From assembly GCA_904501915.1 (NCBI GenBank), contig CAJGCV010000039.1:1-17918 (forward strand): a stretch of DNA of 17,918 bases. Direction: 5' to 3'. Shown in pieces: positions 13,505 through 17,918 of the stretch. The position numbers and the translations under genes were made by a program. Source of the stretch: an uncultured Akkermansia sp. (GTDB taxonomy: Bacteria > Verrucomicrobiota > Verrucomicrobiia > Verrucomicrobiales > Akkermansiaceae). Under the pieces are notes generated by a model, which worked only from the letters and a program-made list of their open reading frames with translations, ran no database searches and had not been told where the DNA came from. How positions within the stretch are numbered: position 1 is the stretch's first letter; each line of letters opens with the position of its first letter.

Positions 13505-14275
13505 TCACCCGCGAATCTGCGCCGCGCAACGCAACAGCGCGGCATTCAAAGCCGGCTGACCATATGAACCGGCATCTCGCAGCCGCCGGATTTCTGCGCG
13601 CAGCTCATCCCCCACGCGGCGCAACCTCTCGGCCGGCACGCGTTCAGAAACCAGCTGCTGAGGCGACAACCCCGACTGCAGACGCTCCACCTGGGCTGCC
13701 CGGTTCTCAGCTTTTTCGATAGCGGGCACCAGGGTCGGCAGGTGAAGCAGGGCTGCGTCCCCGCTGTCTATCTTACGCAGCAGGTACAACACATCGTCCA
13801 GACTGTCGCACCACTCGCCATAATGCCGCACCAGGGGCGTTTCCTCGCGACGCTCCGCAGCCAGCGGCTGCTTCACATCCACCTTGTAGTATTTGAACAA
13901 CGCTATCAACTCTTCCGCGCCGTAGGCATTCACCTCATTCAACCGCTGCAGCACAGGCATGAAGCCCTGCGTGATATGCATCAAATCATGCATCGTGCGC
14001 TCCAGCAGGCGCAAAGCCTCTGCGGAATCCAGGGGAAAACTACCCAGATTTTCCATAGTGGCGTGCATATACTCCAGCCTGGGGCTGAGCTGCTCTGCCA
14101 CTTTCTGCCCGCTTTCGCGGTCGCTCACCGTGCGAAGCAAGCGGTCTATCTCGCGCGCATTGTCCACCAGGCGGGCACACTGTTCCTGCAGTGTTTCGGC
14201 ATGCTCCGCCTGCCCTACCGCAACCGGCAGAGCACTTACCAGACAAGCACCCCATATGTAGCGCAGATAACTCAT
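13505..14275 (-). CDS. Secreted helical protein of unknown function
   Basis: I do not recognise this gene. The 256-residue product has a Sec signal peptide (SYLRYIWGACLVSALPVAVG, likely cut after GQA near residue 22). The rest is charged and almost entirely helical, with heptad-like Leu/Ala spacing (QEQCARLVDNAREIDRLLRT near the start, ERLRRVGDELRAEIRRLRDA near the end), suggesting coiled coils in the periplasm. Cysteines occur near residues 33, 155 and 249. An ATG at 14281 is also in frame, but it lies only two bases after the -10 element, so 14275 is preferred. It stands alone, transcribed from its own consensus promoter, and meets the LplT-like gene tail to tail. Seven T follow the stop on its strand, without a clear hairpin. 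Confidence 0.75.
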   Translation of the reverse strand: MSYLRYIWGACLVSALPVAVGQAEHAETLQEQCARLVDNAREIDRLLRTVSDRESGQKVAEQLSPRLEYMHATMENLGSFPLDSAEALRLLERTMHDLMHITQGFMPVLQRLNEVNAYGAEELIALFKYYKVDVKQPLAAERREETPLVRHYGEWCDSLDDVLYLLRKIDSGDAALLHLPTLVPAIEKAENRAAQVERLQSGLSPQQLVSERVPAERLRRVGDELRAEIRRLRDAGSYGQPALNAALLRCAAQIRG

Positions 14276-14283
14276 GCGCATTC

Positions 14284-14312
14284 ATTGTAACGGGCAAAAG
14301 CCCTCCTGTCAA
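14284..14312 (-). promoter_or_regulatory. Promoter of the secreted-protein gene, leaderless layout
   Basis: On the minus strand a perfect TTGACA (14312-14307), a 17-bp spacer and TACAAT (14289-14284) end eight bases before the ATG at 14275. The -10 matches that of trxB, at the same distance from the start codon. The promoter lies just after the terminator of the decarboxylase operon. Confidence 0.75.
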
Positions 14313-14321
14313 GGGGAGAAT

Positions 14322-14360
14322 AAAAAACAGGATGCGCAGCATTTCGCCACACACCCTGTT
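14322..14360 (-). terminator. Intrinsic terminator of the decarboxylase operon
   Basis: On the minus strand the arm at 14360-14350 pairs with 14336-14326 over 11 bp, including two G-U pairs, around a 13-base loop, and six T follow (14327-14322, overlapping the stem foot). It begins 21 bases after the beta-subunit stop. Confidence 0.8.
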
Positions 14361-14381
14361 ATTTATTGATAGTCTTTATCT

Positions 14382-15776
14382 TTAATGACCACTCAGCGTG
14401 GTGATGTAGTAACCGGCGATAACGGCGGTACCAATCACACCTGCCACGTTCGGGCCCATGGCGTGCATGAGCAGGAAGTTAGTGCGGTCAGCCTGCTGGC
14501 CCACATTGTGGGACACGCGGGCAGCCATCGGCACGGCGGATACACCTGCGGAGCCGATGAGCGGGTTGATGGGGTTCTTGCGCCAGCCGGGAACCAGGTT
14601 CATAAGCTGGGCACACACCAGGCCGCACACCGTAGCCACGGCAAAGGCCACCACACCCAGCAGAATAATCATGAGGGTCTGCGGCTGCAGGAAGCGGGCA
14701 CCCTGCATGGTGAGCCCCACAGAAACACCCAGCATGATGGTGGTGATGTTCATGAGCTCATTCTGGGCGCAGCTGACGAGACGCTCGGTCACCTGGCATT
14801 CGCGCAGGAAGTTACCCAGCATCAGCATACCCAGCAGCGGGGCAGCATCCGGGCAGAGCAGAATGGTAGTCAGCGTCACCACGAAGCAGAAGAACAACTT
14901 CTCGCCCTTGGATACCTGGCGCAGGCTCTTCATCTTGATCTTGCGCTGGGCTTCCGTGGTGCAGAGCTTCATGAACGGCGGCTGAATCAGCGGCACCAGT
15001 GCCATATACGTGTAGGCAGCCACAGCAATGGCACCCAGCAGTTCCGGAGCCATCTTACTGGCCAGGAAGATGGAGGTGGGGCCGTCAGCGCCACCGATGA
15101 TGCCGATAGCCGCCGCCTGCCCCTTCGTGAAGCCGAGGCCCACAGCGCAGAGGAAGGTCATCGCCACACCACCCTGGGCAGCAGCGCCCAGCAGCAGGGA
15201 CTTGGGAGAAGCCAGCAGCGGACCGAAGTCCGTGAGCGCACCCACGCCCATGAAGATAAGGGCGGGGAAAATCTCGCACTTGATACCCAGGCCCAGCCAG
15301 TCAAACAGGCCACCCTCAGGCTTCAGAACGAGGTACTTCTTGGCAGCCTGGCCGGTTACCTCCAGCTTGCCCTTACCCACAGTCTTCACCTCCATGGTTT
15401 CAGCCATGGCGGCATCGTACTCAGCAGCCACCTCCGGGGCGAGCCCCTCAGTGCTCTGCTTGGCAGCAGGGTCGGTATATTCTGCCAGAGTAATGGAGAG
15501 GAAGCCAACGTCCTGCATTGTGGAGCGTGCCACCTTTCCATCTTCAATGGCGACCACTTCGCGCTGCGCCTGGGTAATGACCATGCCGTTGTCCGGAATG
15601 TTGGCGATGAGGGCGCCGAAGGCAATCGGCACCATCAGCAGCGGTTCAAACTGCTTCACCACACCCAGATACAGCAACACTGCCACAACACCCCACATCA
15701 CATACATCTGCCAGGACATCTGGTAGATGCCCATGCCGGAGATGAAGTCCGCGAAGGAATTCAAAAGTTCTTGCAT
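14382..15776 (-). CDS. mmdB: Na+-translocating decarboxylase beta subunit (OadB/MmdB/GcdB family)
   Basis: Membrane subunit that decarboxylates carboxybiotin and pumps Na+ out. Family signatures are clear: FDWLGLGIKCEIFPALIFMG, GALTDFGPLLASPKSLLLGAAAQ-like block (179-201), IGIIGGADGPTSIF (224-237) with the Na+-site Asp231, and NPLIGSAGVSAVPMAARVS near the C-terminus with an ending HAMGPNVAGVIG. The 464-residue length exceeds the typical 375-435. Residues about 64-155 form a hydrophilic insertion after the second helix (from PDNGMVITQAQREVV to YLVLKPEGG), probably on one face of the membrane. It is the last gene of the operon, 68 bases after the biotin carrier gene, with a hairpin in the gap and a terminator behind it. 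Assignment to methylmalonyl-CoA decarboxylase rests on the upstream carboxyltransferase. Confidence 0.93.
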   Translation of the reverse strand: MQELLNSFADFISGMGIYQMSWQMYVMWGVVAVLLYLGVVKQFEPLLMVPIAFGALIANIPDNGMVITQAQREVVAIEDGKVARSTMQDVGFLSITLAEYTDPAAKQSTEGLAPEVAAEYDAAMAETMEVKTVGKGKLEVTGQAAKKYLVLKPEGGLFDWLGLGIKCEIFPALIFMGVGALTDFGPLLASPKSLLLGAAAQGGVAMTFLCAVGLGFTKGQAAAIGIIGGADGPTSIFLASKMAPELLGAIAVAAYTYMALVPLIQPPFMKLCTTEAQRKIKMKSLRQVSKGEKLFFCFVVTLTTILLCPDAAPLLGMLMLGNFLRECQVTERLVSCAQNELMNITTIMLGVSVGLTMQGARFLQPQTLMIILLGVVAFAVATVCGLVCAQLMNLVPGWRKNPINPLIGSAGVSAVPMAARVSHNVGQQADRTNFLLMHAMGPNVAGVIGTAVIAGYYITTLSGH

Positions 15777-15781
15777 ATCTG

Positions 15782-15787
15782 ATTATA
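15782..15787 (-). promoter_or_regulatory. TATAAT ahead of the beta-subunit gene
   Basis: A perfect TATAAT on the minus strand (15787-15782) ends five bases before the beta-subunit ATG, echoing the leaderless genes. No -35 resembling TTGACA is found at 15-19 bp. It could be an internal promoter or chance in an AT-rich spot. Confidence 0.25.
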
Positions 15788-15806
15788 ATGCGTTGTTAGA
15801 GTCCAC

Positions 15807-15831
15807 CTCTGCACCCGGATAGGGCGCAGAG
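15807..15831 (-). promoter_or_regulatory. Intercistronic hairpin between biotin carrier and beta subunit
   Basis: On the minus-strand RNA CUCUGCGCCC (15831-15822) pairs with GGGUGCAGAG (15816-15807) around a 5-base loop: ten pairs with one G-U. The same position would be an A-C mismatch on the other strand, so the hairpin is made for the operon transcript. It has no T-tract. It may stabilise or process the mRNA and adjust the ratio of soluble subunits to membrane subunit. Confidence 0.5.
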
Positions 15832-15844
15832 CCTGCATAGCAAC

Positions 15845-16243
15845 TTAACCAAGGTAAGCCAGAGTCTGACCCTCAGTCACGGTGTCACCGGGCTTCACGG
15901 TGAAGGAGGTCACGGTGCCGTTGGCGGGGGCGTAGATAACGGTGTTCATCTTCATGGCTTCCACGGTCATCACCTGGTCGCCTTCCTTCACGGCAGTGCC
16001 GGGCTGTACGTCCAGAGAAACCACCTTGGCAGCCAGCGGGCTGGGAATGGGAGTGCCGGAACCGGCTGCAGCAGGAGCGGGAGCAGCAGCCACGGGAGCG
16101 GGGGCAGCCACAGGAGCGGGAGCCACTACGGGAGCAGCCACAGGAGCGGGGGCGGGAGCACCGGCCACGGGGGCGCAGCCACCAACGGTTTCAACAGTTA
16201 CATCAAAGGTCTGACCGGCAACAGTAATACGGAGCTGTTTCAT
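15845..16243 (-). CDS. mmdC: Biotin carboxyl carrier subunit of the Na+-translocating decarboxylase
   Basis: Carries CO2 on biotin between the carboxyltransferase and the beta subunit. The 132-residue protein has a short N-terminal strand region (MKQLRITVAGQTFDVTVE), a flexible Ala/Pro/Val linker at about 24-60, and a biotinyl domain at 64-132 with the biotinylation motif VEAMKM, Lys98. The partner glycine and hydrophobic positions VKPGDTVTEGQTL are present. A gene order of carboxyltransferase, gamma, biotin carrier and beta is as in methylmalonyl-CoA decarboxylase loci. It lies 60 bases after the gamma gene; the gap is T-rich on the plus strand, with no Shine-Dalgarno sequence. Confidence 0.94.
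   Translation of the reverse strand: MKQLRITVAGQTFDVTVETVGGCAPVAGAPAPAPVAAPVVAPAPVAAPAPVAAAPAPAAAGSGTPIPSPLAAKVVSLDVQPGTAVKEGDQVMTVEAMKMNTVIYAPANGTVTSFTVKPGDTVTEGQTLAYLG
16069..16170. repeat. Imperfect tandem repeats encoding the Ala/Pro linker
   Basis: The biotin carrier linker is built of near copies of a GC-rich unit; GCAGCCACAGGAGCGGG occurs twice, and shorter variants surround it. It encodes a repeated PAPVAAP-like peptide. Such arrays can change length by slippage without a frame change when the unit is a multiple of three. Confidence 0.7.
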
Positions 16244-16303
16244 ATTGTTATTTTCTATTTTAGTTGTTTTTGAAGTTTGTTTGGGTGGGGTGTGCGTTTT
16301 ATC

Positions 16304-16726
16304 TCAGCGCACGGGAGAATTGTTCATAGCAGCAGCGCGGCCGCCCTGCCCGTAGGTGGTGTCAACCGGCTTAATATCCAGAATGCGAGCCTCATTGCCC
16401 ACAGTCACCTTGACGGCGGCGGCAATGGCGGCAACGACCTGCGGTGTTATACTGCTCTGCGCGGCATCATAAATACCAGCGGCAATAGCTGCCACCTGGG
16501 CGGGCGGCAGTTCCGGCGCCACCGCGGGGGCAGCCACCGGAGCAGCAGGCATGGCTGCCTTGGCAGCCTCGGCCTGCGCCTTGCGCTTGGCATCCAGACG
16601 CTGCGCCACAGCTCCTGAAATCGTCAGCATGACGCTCAGGAAGCCGAGGCAGATAATCACCACACACATACCGGTCACCTGGTAGATGACGGCATCCATA
16701 TCGAGTGCAGCGAGTGTCTGTATCAT
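16304..16726 (-). CDS. Decarboxylase gamma subunit (OadG-like)
   Basis: Small membrane subunit that holds the complex together and, in oxaloacetate decarboxylase, binds Zn2+. The 140-residue product has one helix (about 13-38, VIYQVTGMCVVIICLGFLSV), a charged KRKAQAEAAKAA stretch, an Ala/Pro linker and a conserved-looking PAQVAAIAAGIYDAAQ tail (about 75-90). Its sequence is too divergent for motif-level proof, but size, topology and position between the carboxyltransferase (22 bases upstream) and the biotin carrier make the call firm. No Shine-Dalgarno sequence is seen. In methylmalonyl-CoA decarboxylase the equivalent is named delta. Confidence 0.82.
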   Translation of the reverse strand: MIQTLAALDMDAVIYQVTGMCVVIICLGFLSVMLTISGAVAQRLDAKRKAQAEAAKAAMPAAPVAAPAVAPELPPAQVAAIAAGIYDAAQSSITPQVVAAIAAAVKVTVGNEARILDIKPVDTTYGQGGRAAAMNNSPVR

Positions 16727-16748
16727 TGTTTATTTGGGTTTGTGAAAA

Positions 16749-17918
16749 TTACAGAGGCATGTTGCCATGCTTCTTGGCGGGGTGGCTCTCGCGCTTGCTG
16801 AGCAGGGTGCGCAGGGTGAGCGCAATGCGGGCGCGCGATTCTGCCGGGTTGATGATATCTGTCACCTGGTCAGAAGCGGCGGCGGCGTAGGGATTGGAGA
16901 ACGCTTTCTCGTACTCGGCCACCAGCTCCTGCTGGCGGGCAGAGCGGGCGGCGGCATCTTCGATACCCTTGAGCTCACGCCCATAGAGAATCTGCACAGC
17001 ACCGGCAGCTCCCATCACGGCGATTTCGGCGCTCGGCCAGGCAAACACGGCATCAGCCCCAAGGCCCTTGCAGCACATGGCGATGTAGGCACCGCCGTAT
17101 GCCTTGCGCATGATGAGGGTCACCTTGGGCACAGAAGCAGAGGAATATGCGTAAATCATCTTGGCACCGTGGCGGATGAGACCGCCGCGTTCCTGCTGCT
17201 TGCCGGGCAGGAAACCGGGCACGTCCACCAGGTTCACCAGCGGAATATTGAAGGCATCGCAGCAGCGGATAAAGCGGGCGGCCTTATCAGAAGCATCAAT
17301 ATCCAGGCAACCGGCCTTCACGGCAGGCTGGTTGGCAATGATACCCACCACCACGCCGCAGATGCGGGCAAAGCCCACCACCACGTTGCCGGCAAAGCCT
17401 GCATGTACTTCCAGGAATGAGCCTTCATCCACCAGACGGGCAATCACCTTCTGCACATCCAGCGGGGTGTTGTTGTTGTCCGGGATGATGTCGTTCATTC
17501 CCTCATCATCCGCAATATCCAGCGGGACGGAGAGATCATGCGGAGCCTCCTGAGCATTGTTGGACGGCAGGTAGGTCAGCAAACGCTTGGCAATGGAAAT
17601 GGCCTCTTCATCCGTACGGGCTACAAAGTGAGCATTACCGGAAACAGTGGCATGCACGGCAGCACCGCCGATTTCTTCCATGGTGCACTTCTCATAAGTC
17701 ACCTGCTCAATGACCTTGGGACCTGTGATGTACATACCGGCCGCACCGCCCTGGCGAATGATGATGAAGTCCGTCAGCGCCGGAGAGTAAGCAGCACCGC
17801 CGGCACAGGGGCCGAGAATGAGCGAAATCTGGGGCACCACGCCGGAAGCAGCCACGTTGTTATAGAACACATTGCCGAAACCGGTCAGAGCTTCGATACC
17901 CTCCTGAAGACGGGCACC
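16749..17918 (-). CDS. mmdA: Carboxyltransferase subunit, methylmalonyl-CoA decarboxylase alpha / PccB family (5' end outside the window)
   Basis: Transfers the carboxyl group from an acyl-CoA, probably (S)-methylmalonyl-CoA, to biotin. Only the C-terminal 389 residues are here, roughly three quarters of a protein that is usually about 515 long; the frame is open to the edge, and the first visible residues GARLQEGIEALTGFG belong to the conserved core. GPCAGGAAYSPALTDF and ITGPKVIEQV form the first crotonase-like half. DVPGFLPGKQQERGG, KAYGGAYIAMCCKGLGADA and AWPSAEIAVMGAAGA form the second, and the family ending KKHGNMPL is intact. A GTG at 17870 lies in this core and is not a start. Pairing with gamma, biotin carrier and beta genes favours a Na+-pumping decarboxylase over a biotin-dependent carboxylase. 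The substrate is inferred from family and operon, not proven. Confidence 0.9.
   Translation of the reverse strand, partial: GARLQEGIEALTGFGNVFYNNVAASGVVPQISLILGPCAGGAAYSPALTDFIIIRQGGAAGMYITGPKVIEQVTYEKCTMEEIGGAAVHATVSGNAHFVARTDEEAISIAKRLLTYLPSNNAQEAPHDLSVPLDIADDEGMNDIIPDNNNTPLDVQKVIARLVDEGSFLEVHAGFAGNVVVGFARICGVVVGIIANQPAVKAGCLDIDASDKAARFIRCCDAFNIPLVNLVDVPGFLPGKQQERGGLIRHGAKMIYAYSSASVPKVTLIMRKAYGGAYIAMCCKGLGADAVFAWPSAEIAVMGAAGAVQILYGRELKGIEDAAARSARQQELVAEYEKAFSNPYAAAASDQVTDIINPAESRARIALTLRTLLSKRESHPAKKHGNMPL

Noticed and set aside
14385..15782. A 465-codon open frame antisense to the beta-subunit gene
   Set aside because: It mirrors the whole beta-subunit gene, is rich in His, Gln and Gly as expected for an antisense shadow of a GC-rich gene, and shows no motif.

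Overview
The window looks like chromosomal DNA from a Verrucomicrobiota bacterium, most likely Akkermansia or a close relative. This is inferred from gene content: a prepilin-type pseudopilin of the kind abundant in that group, a YkgO-type bL36, a long IspH, a sodium-pump methylmalonyl-CoA decarboxylase operon that fits a propionate-forming gut anaerobe, and a near absence of Shine-Dalgarno sequences. No phage, insertion sequence, CRISPR array or RNA gene is visible. Most of the window is core metabolism and envelope biology.

Layout. Bases 1-222 hold no convincing gene but a hairpin-rich stretch with an open frame that looks like a dispersed repeat. tmk (minus) and a family 2 glycosyltransferase (plus) are divergent. 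rpmJ and metX follow on the plus strand with an intrinsic terminator between them, then a type II pseudopilin gene with its own promoter. A 20-bp perfect hairpin separates the pseudopilin from a minus-strand pair: an Aas-like acyl-ACP/acyl-CoA synthetase with a degenerate PlsC domain, then ispH. A LolC/E-like permease and a GYF_2-RDD membrane protein form the next minus-strand pair. trxB and a Sel1-repeat lipoprotein follow on plus, then an LplT-like MFS transporter, which meets an unrecognised secreted protein gene convergently. The right end is a minus-strand operon, carboxyltransferase (cut by the window edge) - gamma - biotin carrier - beta, encoding a Na+-translocating decarboxylase, closed by a terminator.

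How the genes relate. LplT and Aas are neighbours in Escherichia coli, where they import and reacylate lysophospholipids; here the two homologues are present but about 4.4 kb apart, and the acyltransferase half of Aas lacks its catalytic motifs. The decarboxylase genes together would move CO2 from methylmalonyl-CoA via biotin to the membrane beta subunit and export Na+.

The most striking unlisted signal is promoter placement. For at least five genes (glycosyltransferase, Aas-like synthetase, trxB, LplT-like transporter, secreted protein) a good -10 hexamer ends only 6-8 bases before the start codon, four of them with a matching -35. This puts the predicted transcription start at, or within about two bases of, the start codon, so these genes look leaderless. 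tmk and the LolC/E-like gene may follow the same plan more weakly. The rule also decides several start codons.
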